Below are positions 8,676-16,778 of a DNA stretch of 64,000 nucleotides, piece after piece. The DNA is from Deltaproteobacteria bacterium. Its GTDB lineage: Bacteria > Myxococcota_A > UBA9042 > PHBI01. A model generated the notes under the pieces. The model did no database searches, was not told the DNA's origin, and was given only the letters and a program-made list of their open reading frames with translations. The stretch lies in NCBI GenBank assembly GCA_020632715.1, contig JACKFA010000004.1, positions 558,001 through 622,000 of the forward strand, in the 5' to 3' direction. The stretch's first letter is position 1, and the number at the start of each line of letters is the position of its first letter. Both the position numbers and the translations under genes were made by a program.

Positions 8676-10016
8676 ATGCTGGAAGCGCCGAACCCCAGAT
8701 CCCCTGGACACCACCGCCCGCCGCGCGTGCGGCTCCTCGTCGCGCTCGCGGCCACCCTGTCGGCGGCGGGTTGCGGCTCGTGCGCGCGCGACGAGGGCTC
8801 GCCGAGCGCGGCGGTCGCGCCGACGACCTCGGCCCAGGCGGCCGACACGGCGGCCGCGGCGCGGGCCCGCGCGGTCGCCGAGGATCTGCCGGAGATCGGG
8901 CGCTGCGACGCCGCCACGGTGCGACGCCTCACGAACGACGGCGGCGACGACGTCGTGACGCTCCGCGGCGCCGAGCTCGACGCGCTCCGCGAGGCGCTCG
9001 AGGTCGTCGCGGTCCCACCGTCCGGCGGCGAGGAGGCCGCGACCGTGACGTTCACCCGCGCGGGCGCCCCCGTCCGGGAGATCTGGGTCTACCGCGACGG
9101 CGAGTGGGGCGTCCGGCGACCCGGGACGAGCTTCTCCCTCGGGCGCTCCGAGCGGCTCGCGGCGCTCGTCTTCGCGAGTCCCAAGCCGCCTGCCCCGCCG
9201 GCGCCGGACGTCCTCCTCTGGGACGGGGAGGCCACCCACTGGCTCACGGCGGCCGACGGGGGCGGCGTGGCGGTCGTCGCGCGGCGCCGCGGGCTCACCG
9301 TGTCCGACGGCGAGTCGCTCTGGGAGGTCGTCGCCGCGGCGCCGGCGAGCGGGTTCGAGGCGGCCGGGCTCACGGCGCGGCCGCTGGGCGGCGACGGCGC
9401 GGCGGCCGTCATCGTCGCCACCCGCGCCTTCGATCCGGCCGTCGTGCTCGGGGTCGACGCCGCGGTGAGCGTCCGCGGCGTGCTCGGGACGCGCCTCCAC
9501 GTGACGCGCGACGTGAACGTCGAGAACCGCTTCCCGCACGCGGCCCGGCTCGCCGAGCACGTCGTGTGGGACCTCGCGACGCATGGCGTGGTCGCGACCG
9601 ACGCGGAGCCGGCGATGTGCGGCGCCGGGCCCGGCGAGCGCGACGAGGCGGCGGCGGCGCTCGCGACCGACGATCCCCTCGGCCGCGCGGCGGCGACCAT
9701 CGCGGGCGAGGCGCGCTGCGTCGAGGTGACGCTGCGCGCCGCCGGAGGTGAGCCGCGCGTCGAGCGGCGCTTCGCCATCGCCTCCGACTACGTCGATCAG
9801 GACGGCGTCTGGGGCACCTACACGCGCTCGACCGTGGTCTCCCGTCCGGCGCCGACGCGCGGCCCGGGCGCGCCACCGGCGCTCGCGCTCGCCTACCTCG
9901 CCGCGACGGGGCGCGACGGCCGCTTCGGCTGGACCTACCCGCCGACGGACCCGACGGCGCGGGCGCGGGCGCTCGCGGCCTTCGAGGCCGGAGGCGGAGC
10001 GCGCGGAGGTCGCTGA
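8676..10016 (+). CDS. Lipoprotein of unknown function
   Basis: The 446-residue product has a long basic N-terminus, a hydrophobic core and the lipobox SAAGC with Cys33, so it should be lipid-anchored. The start at 8676 is supported by GAAGGAG seven nt upstream. The mature protein has an Ala-rich linker, then a region with the DLPEIGRCDA and VTLRGAELDAL segments and many short beta-strand-like runs. The first half has a repetitive look with WDGEATHWL and DGESLWEV. No known domain is recognised. Its own upstream spacer (8550-8675) is short and no terminator was seen between it and the DksA-like gene. Confidence 0.75.
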   Translation: MLEAPNPRSPGHHRPPRVRLLVALAATLSAAGCGSCARDEGSPSAAVAPTTSAQAADTAAAARARAVAEDLPEIGRCDAATVRRLTNDGGDDVVTLRGAELDALREALEVVAVPPSGGEEAATVTFTRAGAPVREIWVYRDGEWGVRRPGTSFSLGRSERLAALVFASPKPPAPPAPDVLLWDGEATHWLTAADGGGVAVVARRRGLTVSDGESLWEVVAAAPASGFEAAGLTARPLGGDGAAAVIVATRAFDPAVVLGVDAAVSVRGVLGTRLHVTRDVNVENRFPHAARLAEHVVWDLATHGVVATDAEPAMCGAGPGERDEAAAALATDDPLGRAAATIAGEARCVEVTLRAAGGEPRVERRFAIASDYVDQDGVWGTYTRSTVVSRPAPTRGPGAPPALALAYLAATGRDGRFGWTYPPTDPTARARALAAFEAGGGARGGR

Positions 10017-10151
10017 CCCCAGGGTTCGGGGAGCGCGAGCGTGGGGCCGGGCGGGCGACCCGAGATCGGGCCTGGAGCGCGTATACAGCTTGGTCCCCAG
10101 GTGCTACGCTCGACCTCTTTCGACCGAATCATACCCCCTGGAGTGTGCTCG

Positions 10152-10889
10152 ATGCGCAAGCTCGCCCTGGTGCTGGCCCTCGCCTTCTCCCCCGCCCTCG
10201 CCGCGTGCGGAGAGGACGCCGGGCTCTCGTTCGGCTCCCTCCAGGGCGCCTACGCCTACGTGACCGCGGACCTCTCGTGCCAAGGGCGCGTGTCCGGCTC
10301 GAAGGTGACGGGGAGCTGCGACACCGTGCCGTCGATCTACGACGACGGCTCCTACAAGGAGATGACCGTCAGCCACTGGGAGATCGAGGGCACCCTCGGC
10401 GACTCGAACGTCGCGGCGCGCGTCGTGCACACCGAGGACATCGCGGCCTGGTGGGACGGCAGCTGCACCAGCGCGAACCACGTGACGACGTACGAAGGGA
10501 GCGCGAGCAAGTCGTCCGGGAGCACCGGCACGGGCCCGTTCGCCGCCATGGCGGGCATGTGGAGCGCCACCGTCAGCGGCGAGACCATCGTCAAGGCCGC
10601 GAGCGTCGACGACGGCGTGACGGCGGACGACTGCCTCGCCGGACGCGGCGTCGGCGCCAAGATGGACCGCGAGCGGCAGCTCGTCACGTGGAGCAGCCAG
10701 ACGACGCTCACCGCGCAGACGGGCGCCATCACGTGGAAGCGGACGTCCTCGGACTACTGGTACTACGACGAGGACGGCTCGACCGACCACTACAGCGACG
10801 GCGCGTCGGACTACACCGAGTCGACGCAGCTCACCGCGACCCCGAGCGACGACATCGTCGTCGACGGCTACGTCGTGGACAAGCTCTGA
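10152..10889 (+). CDS. Lipoprotein, 245 residues, unknown function
   Basis: The N-terminus is a clear lipoprotein signal (MRKLALVLALAFSPALAAC, lipid Cys19). The mature domain is rich in Ser, Thr, Asp and Tyr and looks like a single all-beta domain with several tryptophans (for example AAWWDGSC and SDYWYYDEDG). Two to four cysteines may form disulfides. The gene overlaps the next one by 4 bp, which suggests translational coupling and a shared location in the envelope. No family is recognised. Confidence 0.75.
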   Translation: MRKLALVLALAFSPALAACGEDAGLSFGSLQGAYAYVTADLSCQGRVSGSKVTGSCDTVPSIYDDGSYKEMTVSHWEIEGTLGDSNVAARVVHTEDIAAWWDGSCTSANHVTTYEGSASKSSGSTGTGPFAAMAGMWSATVSGETIVKAASVDDGVTADDCLAGRGVGAKMDRERQLVTWSSQTTLTAQTGAITWKRTSSDYWYYDEDGSTDHYSDGASDYTESTQLTATPSDDIVVDGYVVDKL

Positions 10890-11485
10890 GCCCAGCGCTC
10901 GCCCTCCTCGCGCTTCAGGCGCTCGTCGCCGCGCCGGCGGCGCGCTCCGCGCCGTGCCACCTGGCGCTCGACGCCGGGATCCCGGTCCCGCTCGCCGTCT
11001 ACGGCTACCTCGCGCGCGAGGGCGGCGACGACGGCGGCCACATCGAGCTCATGGGCGCGGTCGGCCTCGAGCTGGCCGTCCCCATCGGCGCCGGCGGCTG
11101 GTCCGTGATGGCCTGGCTCGACGGCGCCGACATCCGCGGCCGCGACGGCGACGCGACCGCGGACGTGTACTTCGCGTCGTTCGGCGTCGGCGGGCGCTTC
11201 GACGCGCGCTTCGGCGCCGACGCGTTCGCGGCCTCGCTCTCGCTCGGGCTCGGCGCGCTCGCGAACGGCCTCGTCGTCGACGAGGACCTACGGCTCGACA
11301 CGTGGTCTCTCGGCGGCCGCGCCCGCGCCTTCGTCGGCCCGCGCCTCGGAGAGGGCGTCGCGCTCGGCGTCGTCGCGACCCTCGCGATCTTCTCGGCGCC
11401 GCTCGACGCCGACACGTGGTTCAACAAGCCCCTCCGCGGGACGCGCTACCTCACGCTCGGGCTCGGCGTCGACATCGCGCTCTGA
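10886..11485 (+). CDS. Exported 20-kDa protein with apparent CTG start
   Basis: The frame encodes a signal peptide immediately after codon 10886 (LSPALALLALQALVAAPAARSA), then about 177 residues with alternating hydrophobic residues and many glycines, as in small outer-membrane barrels. There is no ATG, GTG or TTG in frame near the signal peptide. The CTG at 10886-10888 overlaps the previous stop as CTGA, exactly like the ATGA overlaps common in this window. I infer CTG initiation by translational coupling. The alternative is an internal ATG far downstream, which would lose the signal peptide. Confidence 0.6.
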   Translation: MSPALALLALQALVAAPAARSAPCHLALDAGIPVPLAVYGYLAREGGDDGGHIELMGAVGLELAVPIGAGGWSVMAWLDGADIRGRDGDATADVYFASFGVGGRFDARFGADAFAASLSLGLGALANGLVVDEDLRLDTWSLGGRARAFVGPRLGEGVALGVVATLAIFSAPLDADTWFNKPLRGTRYLTLGLGVDIAL

Positions 11486-11632
11486 CGGCGTCCGGGGGGG
11501 CGAGCGCGGCGAGGCCCCGCTCGGCGCCTATCCTCGGCGCGGGGACCCGCCGTGACACGACGACGATGGACACGAGCCGCTGAACGCCGTAGCACCGGGA
11601 TCCCTCGCAGCGCCTGACGCGGGAGCCCGCCG

Positions 11633-13756
11633 ATGATCCCTCGCCCCCCCTCGCCGTGTCCCGGCCCCGCGCGCCTCGCAGGCGCCGTCGCGACCCTGCT
11701 CCTCGCGGGCCTCGCCGCCTGCGACGCCGCCCCGACCGCGGTCCCCGCGGTCCCCGCCCCCTCGCTCGCGGCGGGCGCGATCGTCAACGGCGAGACCGAG
11801 ACGGGCTGGGTCGGCGTCGGCGCGCTCACGACGGTGCGCGGCACGCGCTACGGCGGCGCGTATTGCACGGCGGAGCTCGTCGCGCCGCAGTGGGTCCTGA
11901 CGGCCGGCCACTGCGTCGCCGGCGAGGACCTCTCGGACCAGGGCATCACCCCGGCCTCGACCCGCTTCTTCATCGGCGCCGACGCGCGCGGCGGCGGCGG
12001 CGGCAGCGAGCCCGACGGCGACTTCTACCAGGCCGACGCGTTCGTGCCACACCCGGGCTACGACCCGCGCGGCAACTCGAGCAGCCACGACATCGGCCTC
12101 GTCCACCTCGCGACGCCCGTGGCCGGCGAGGTGCCGATCTACGGGCTCATGGAGGGGAACCTGCAGACCTACGCCGCCGCGAACGGGCCGCTCGACGTGT
12201 TCACCGTCGGCTACGGCGCCACCGAGGGGATCCGCTCCTCCGGCTCCGGCCTCAAGCGCTCGACCCACGTCGCGCTCTCGTCCTTCGGCCCCGGCTACTA
12301 CACGAGCCTCTTCGACGGCACCGGCACGTGCTTCGGCGACAGCGGCGGCCCCGGCTTCATCACCCTCGAGGGCGGCGTCCCCGTCATCATCGGCGTCACC
12401 AGCGCCGGCGCCGGCTGCCTCCCTGGCGACTCCGACTGCGACCCGTGCCAGACCGAGACCTACGTCACGCGGGTCGACTCCCACCTCGCCTGGATCCAGG
12501 ACATCATCGCCGGCGGCTTCCCGACGTGCGACGTGGCGCCGTCGGTGTGCAAGTGCGCCGAGGCGTGCCTCGACGACGGCGCGTGCGACGACACGGTCTG
12601 CCACGCCGACACCTGCGGCGTCGCCTACCAGTGCCTCGGCGGCTGCGACGACGACGCCTGCCGCGCCGCCTGCTTCGACGCCACCGCGGAGGACGCCCGG
12701 GGCCTCCTCGACCAGCTCCTCGCCTGCGCCGACGCGAAGTGCAGCGAGACGACGAGCAGCCAGCAGCTCCGCCAGTGCGTGCGCACGAACTGCCCGTTCG
12801 AGATGAGCGCGTGCGACGGCAGCGGCCCGACCACGCCGGGCGTCCTGTCGTGCGACCAGATCTACGACTGCGCCGGCGCCTGCACGACCGCGAGCTGCCA
12901 GGACGACTGCGTCGGCGAGGGCACCGCCGACGCGCAGGCCGCGCTCAGCGTGCTCTCGCGCTGCCTGCGGCAGCAGTGCCGGAACCTGAGCGGCGACGAG
13001 TACTCGGCCTGCGCCCACGAGAAGTGCGAGACGGAGCTCAACGGCTGCTACGTGCCGGGGCCGCTCTCCTGCGACGAGGTGCGCGGCTGCGTGTCGCGCT
13101 GCGGCGAGGCCGACACGGCGTGCCCGAGCCAGTGTTGGCAGCTCGGCACGGTCGCGGCGCGGGACGGCTGGGAGGCGCTCAGGGACTGTGAGAAGGCCGC
13201 CTGCGCCGGGCTCACCGGGGAGGCGCTCGACGCCTGCGCCGAGTCGAGCTGTGTCGGCGAGGCGCTCGCCTGCTCGCCGGGGCGGCCCATCCACGCCGGC
13301 TGCGCGGTCACGGGCGGCGACTGCCCGGCCGGCACGGCGTGCGTCGGGAGCGGCGAGGCCACCTCCTGCGTCGCGTCCGCCGGGAAGGGCGAGGGCGACG
13401 CCTGCGACGAGGCCGCCGCGACCGCCGAGTGCGGCGACGGGCTCGCCTGCGCCGCGGGGATCTGCGCGCCGGCGTGCGTCGACGCGGACGCGGACGGCGT
13501 CTGCGCGCCCGCGGACTGCGACGACGCGGCGGCGAGCGCGCACCCCGGGGCGCCGGAGGTCTGCGGCGACGGCGTGGACAACGACTGCGACGGCGTCGTC
13601 GACGGCGGCTGCCCGGTGGCGCCGGTCGAGGAGACCGCGGGCGAGAAGGCGTCGTCGGGGTGCGCGGGCGGCGGTGACGCAGGCGCGAGCGGCCTCCTCG
13701 CGCTGCTCGCGCTTGCGCTCCTTGCCGCGTGGCTGCGGCGCGCGCAGGGCGCCTGA
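11633..13756 (+). CDS. Trypsin-like serine protease with Cys-rich repeats, lipobox and MYXO-CTERM tail
   Basis: The 707-residue product has a lipobox (LAAC, Cys30) followed by a trypsin (S1) domain from about residue 50. The mature N-terminus would be IVNGE (50-54), so activation cleavage before Ile50 is expected. The catalytic triad is intact: His93 in TAGHC, Asp153 in HDIGL, Ser237 in GDSGGP. Residues 295-560 are Cys-rich repeats of about 70-90 residues. A MopE-type motif DNDCDG lies near residue 650, and the C-terminus has GCAGGG, a hydrophobic stretch and LRR, a MYXO-CTERM tail. Carrying both a lipobox and a C-terminal sorting tail is unusual; one may be unused. The likely role is a surface or secreted protease. 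Confidence 0.88.
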   Translation: MIPRPPSPCPGPARLAGAVATLLLAGLAACDAAPTAVPAVPAPSLAAGAIVNGETETGWVGVGALTTVRGTRYGGAYCTAELVAPQWVLTAGHCVAGEDLSDQGITPASTRFFIGADARGGGGGSEPDGDFYQADAFVPHPGYDPRGNSSSHDIGLVHLATPVAGEVPIYGLMEGNLQTYAAANGPLDVFTVGYGATEGIRSSGSGLKRSTHVALSSFGPGYYTSLFDGTGTCFGDSGGPGFITLEGGVPVIIGVTSAGAGCLPGDSDCDPCQTETYVTRVDSHLAWIQDIIAGGFPTCDVAPSVCKCAEACLDDGACDDTVCHADTCGVAYQCLGGCDDDACRAACFDATAEDARGLLDQLLACADAKCSETTSSQQLRQCVRTNCPFEMSACDGSGPTTPGVLSCDQIYDCAGACTTASCQDDCVGEGTADAQAALSVLSRCLRQQCRNLSGDEYSACAHEKCETELNGCYVPGPLSCDEVRGCVSRCGEADTACPSQCWQLGTVAARDGWEALRDCEKAACAGLTGEALDACAESSCVGEALACSPGRPIHAGCAVTGGDCPAGTACVGSGEATSCVASAGKGEGDACDEAAATAECGDGLACAAGICAPACVDADADGVCAPADCDDAAASAHPGAPEVCGDGVDNDCDGVVDGGCPVAPVEETAGEKASSGCAGGGDAGASGLLALLALALLAAWLRRAQGA

Positions 13757-13768
13757 ACGCGCTCTACG

Positions 13769-13781
13769 CCGGCTTCGCCGG
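13769..13781. repeat. Short hairpin just after the protease gene
   Basis: CCGGC and GCCGG form a 5-bp stem around TTC, 13 bp after the protease stop codon. It lacks a T-tract. It opens the 418-bp convergent spacer (13757-14174), which otherwise holds the 174-bp direct repeat described next and no convincing gene. Confidence 0.4.
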
Positions 13782-13787
13782 ACGCAG

Positions 13788-14125
13788 TCTGGGGCGACTC
13801 CTGGCTCCGCCGAACGCAGAGGGGAGACACGGAGACACGGAGGAGCACGGAGGGGAGGCGAAGTGGCAGCGCGGCAGTGAAACGAGGTTCGCTCTCCGTG
13901 CTCTCCCTGCCTCCGTGTCTCCCACCTCTCGTTCCCGCGGGGCTCAGAGACGACGCCGACTTCTGGGGCGACTCCTGGCTCCGCCGAACGCAGAGGGGGA
14001 GACACGGAGACACGGAGGAGCACGGAGGGGGGCCGAGGTGGCAGCGCGGCCGTGAAACGAGGTTCGCTCTCCGTGCTTTCCCTGCCTCCGTGTCTCCCAC
14101 CTCTCGTTCCCACGGGGCGCAGAGG
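13788..14125. repeat. Two direct repeats of about 174 bp containing palindromic GGAGACAC arms
   Basis: Unit 1 starts at 13788 and unit 2 at 13962, both with TCTGGGGCGACTCCTGG. They stay nearly identical, with a few substitutions and a 1-bp indel, until about 14125. Within each unit the left half carries tandem GGAGACAC octamers and GAGCACGGAG. The right half carries the inverse forms (CTCCGTGCT, CCTCCGTGTCTCCC), so each unit can fold back on itself. The sequence lies between two convergent genes. The same octamer recurs at 29841-29927, which points to a dispersed family. Confidence 0.85.
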
Positions 14126-14174
14126 CGCGCAGGATGCAGGTCCTCGCGCCGGCCCTCCTCGACGCTCGCGCTCC

Positions 14175-16778
14175 CTACCGCTCGAGCGTGAGCACCGTCC
14201 CGAGCGTCCCGACCGCCACGATGTTCCCGTCGCCGTCGCCGCTGATGGCGTGGAGCGTCGCGATCGACCCCGTCTCCACGAGCTCCCACTCCCTGCCGTT
14301 GAAGTGCAGCGCGTGCCCGGCCGTGCCGACCGCCCAGATGTCGTCCCACGCGAGGCCGTAGATCCCGCGCAGCGTGATCTCCCAGTCCGTGTCGACCTTC
14401 GTCCAGGTCGCCCCGTCCCAGTGCAGGATCCGCCCGTTCGCGCCGACCGCCCACGCGTCGTCCACCGCCGCCGCCCACACCGCGTGCAGCTCGTCCGTGA
14501 TCTCCTCGCCCTCGCCGTCCTCGGTCGGGATCTTCTCGACCGGGATCCGCGCCCAGCCGAGCCCCGTGTTGTGCATGATCGTCGCCCCCGCGCCGACCGC
14601 CCACACGTCCCCCGGCGCACGCCCGAACACCCCGCGCAGGTTCGCCGTCGTCGACCCCGCCACCGGCGTCCACTGCGCCCCCGTCCACGCGAGCAGCGCC
14701 CCGCCCGAGCCTGCCGCGTACAGCGTCGGCGCCCCCGGCGACCACAGCGTGTTCAGCGACGCCGTGATCGGCACCTCCACCCGCGTCCACGCCGCCCCGT
14801 CCCAGTGGAGCGCCGTCCCCGACCGCCCCACCGCCCACAGGTCGTCCGCCCCGAAACCCCACACCGCCTCGAGCGTCTGCGACGTCCCCGAGTCCTCGAC
14901 AGCCCAGCCCGCGCCGCGGTCCACGACGATCCGCCCGGTCGTCCCGACCGCCGCCCTCACGCCGTCCACCACGAAGAGCGACCGCAGGTCCCCGCCGCTG
15001 TTGAACGTCCCGAGCGAGGTGAACCCGGCGAGCCCGCCCTCGAGCACCTCGCCCTCGGCGCCCGTCACCGTCACCACCCCGTCCGCCCCGACCCACACGG
15101 CCAGGAGGTTCGGCGACCCAGGCGCCGTCACGGTCGTCCAGGACGCCCCGTCGAAGTGCGCGACCACGCCGGCCTCCCCGACCACCCACACGTCGCTCGA
15201 CGCGACCACCGCGACGTCCGTCAGGTTCACCCCCGTCGGCCCCGCGATCGGCGAGAAGCTCGCGCCCTCGCCGCGCAGGATCGTCCCGCCGTCGCCCACG
15301 ACCCAGTACACGAGCCCGTCCGCCGTGCCGACCGCCTGCAGATCCGCCGTCGTCCCCGACGACACCGACTGCAGCGGCCCACCCGTGCTCACCGCGACGC
15401 GCCCGGCGTCGCCCACGAGCGCCAGGCGCTGCCCCGACCCCGCCATGTCGTTCCACACGGCCGTCGTGTCGCTCGACGACGCCCCCGTCCACTTCGTCCC
15501 GTCCCACTCGAGGATCGTCCCGGCCTGCCCGACGGCGTACGCGCGGTCGTCCGCGACGGCGTACACCCCCCAGAGCGTCGGCCCCGTCTGCGTGTTCGCC
15601 GTCCCGCCCGCCGTGCACGTCGACGTCAGCACCACGTCGTCGAGGTACACCCCCTCGAAGGCGTTCACCGTGCCGTCGACCGAGTCGAACCGGAACCGCA
15701 GGTTCACCGTGGCCCCGCGGAAGGCCGACAGGTCCACCGTGACCGGCACGAAGCCGCTCGTCGGGATCATCCCGAGCTGCGCCTTCGACCACACCTCGGA
15801 CACCGTCGAGCCGCGCTTCACCTCGACCTTGAACGTGTCGAACGACGAGTCCGCCTCGGCCGCGAGGAACACGCTGAACCCGAGCGTCACCGTCCCCGTC
15901 GACGGCAGCTTGACGCTCGGCGACACCGCCGTCGCCGCGACCTGCACGCCGCGGTCGTAGTTCGGCGGCTCCACGCTCGGATCGCCGAAGTAGAGCGAGC
16001 GCGCCCCGCCGGACGCGCGCCGGTCGACCACCTGCCACGTGAGCGGCCCCGTCACCTCGGTCACCGTCCACGGCGCGAGCGCGCCGCTCTCGAAGTCCCA
16101 GGCCCCCGGGCTCGTCCCACAACACCCGACGCCGCCCGCAGGCTGCACCTCGCACACGCCGTTCGTGCACAGGTCGATCGTGCAGCTGTCGCCGTCGTTG
16201 CACTGCGTCGCGCTCGTGCAGGCCGTGCTCTCGCCGAACGAGTCGCGCGTGCCCGGCAGGATCGTCCGGTTCAACCCGACCGCGAAGAGGTGGTCCCCGT
16301 CCGCGCCGTGAACGGCGTTCAGGAGCTGCGCCCCCTCGGCGTGCGTCAGCACCGACCAGCGCCCGGCGTCGTCCCGGCTCGCCACCACGCCGTCGTTGCC
16401 GACGGCCACGATGTGCCCGCCGTCCCCCGTCCAGACGCCCTTGAACACGTACTCCTCGGCCAGGTTCGCCGTGCCCGGCACGAACACCCCCGGCTCGGTC
16501 GGCACGAAGCCGTCCCCCGGCTCGCCCGTGTCGCTCGGGCCCGTGTCCTCGACGACCGCGTCCCCGCCGCCGTCGTCGCCCTCGGTGTCGTCGCCCGCGT
16601 CGCCCGGATCGAGCGTGTCGCTCCCCCCGGTGTCCGCCGTGTCGGGCGCGACCGTGTCCGTCGTGCCCGTGTCCCCGCCGCCGCCGCCGTCGTCCGGGCA
16701 GCCGGCCACGAGCGCGCCGCCCGCGACCAGCGCGAAGAGCGCCGCCGCGCGCGCCATCTCGAGCCCTCGCCGCCTCAT
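14175..16778 (-). CDS. Surface lipoprotein with propeller-type repeats and a jelly-roll insert
   Basis: The 867-residue product has a lipobox (LVAGC, Cys27), then an Asp/Thr/Gly-rich tether to about residue 90. Repeats of roughly 40 residues follow, each with a core like DVWAVG..GTILHWDG..W, the pattern of YCF48/BNR-like beta-propellers. They occupy about 105-175 and 390-867. Between them lie a Cys-rich patch (187-221) and a MAM-like beta-sandwich (222-385, WDFESGAL...). The ATG at 16778 overlaps the upstream stop as ATGA, so it is coupled to the related gene at 16775-18733. Surface display and adhesion or ligand binding are inferred from architecture only. Confidence 0.85.
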   Translation of the reverse strand: MRRRGLEMARAAALFALVAGGALVAGCPDDGGGGGDTGTTDTVAPDTADTGGSDTLDPGDAGDDTEGDDGGGDAVVEDTGPSDTGEPGDGFVPTEPGVFVPGTANLAEEYVFKGVWTGDGGHIVAVGNDGVVASRDDAGRWSVLTHAEGAQLLNAVHGADGDHLFAVGLNRTILPGTRDSFGESTACTSATQCNDGDSCTIDLCTNGVCEVQPAGGVGCCGTSPGAWDFESGALAPWTVTEVTGPLTWQVVDRRASGGARSLYFGDPSVEPPNYDRGVQVAATAVSPSVKLPSTGTVTLGFSVFLAAEADSSFDTFKVEVKRGSTVSEVWSKAQLGMIPTSGFVPVTVDLSAFRGATVNLRFRFDSVDGTVNAFEGVYLDDVVLTSTCTAGGTANTQTGPTLWGVYAVADDRAYAVGQAGTILEWDGTKWTGASSSDTTAVWNDMAGSGQRLALVGDAGRVAVSTGGPLQSVSSGTTADLQAVGTADGLVYWVVGDGGTILRGEGASFSPIAGPTGVNLTDVAVVASSDVWVVGEAGVVAHFDGASWTTVTAPGSPNLLAVWVGADGVVTVTGAEGEVLEGGLAGFTSLGTFNSGGDLRSLFVVDGVRAAVGTTGRIVVDRGAGWAVEDSGTSQTLEAVWGFGADDLWAVGRSGTALHWDGAAWTRVEVPITASLNTLWSPGAPTLYAAGSGGALLAWTGAQWTPVAGSTTANLRGVFGRAPGDVWAVGAGATIMHNTGLGWARIPVEKIPTEDGEGEEITDELHAVWAAAVDDAWAVGANGRILHWDGATWTKVDTDWEITLRGIYGLAWDDIWAVGTAGHALHFNGREWELVETGSIATLHAISGDGDGNIVAVGTLGTVLTLER

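Noticed and set aside
13788..14125. CRISPR array
   Set aside because: Two long direct repeats with palindromic arms, no short repeats with unique spacers and no cas genes.
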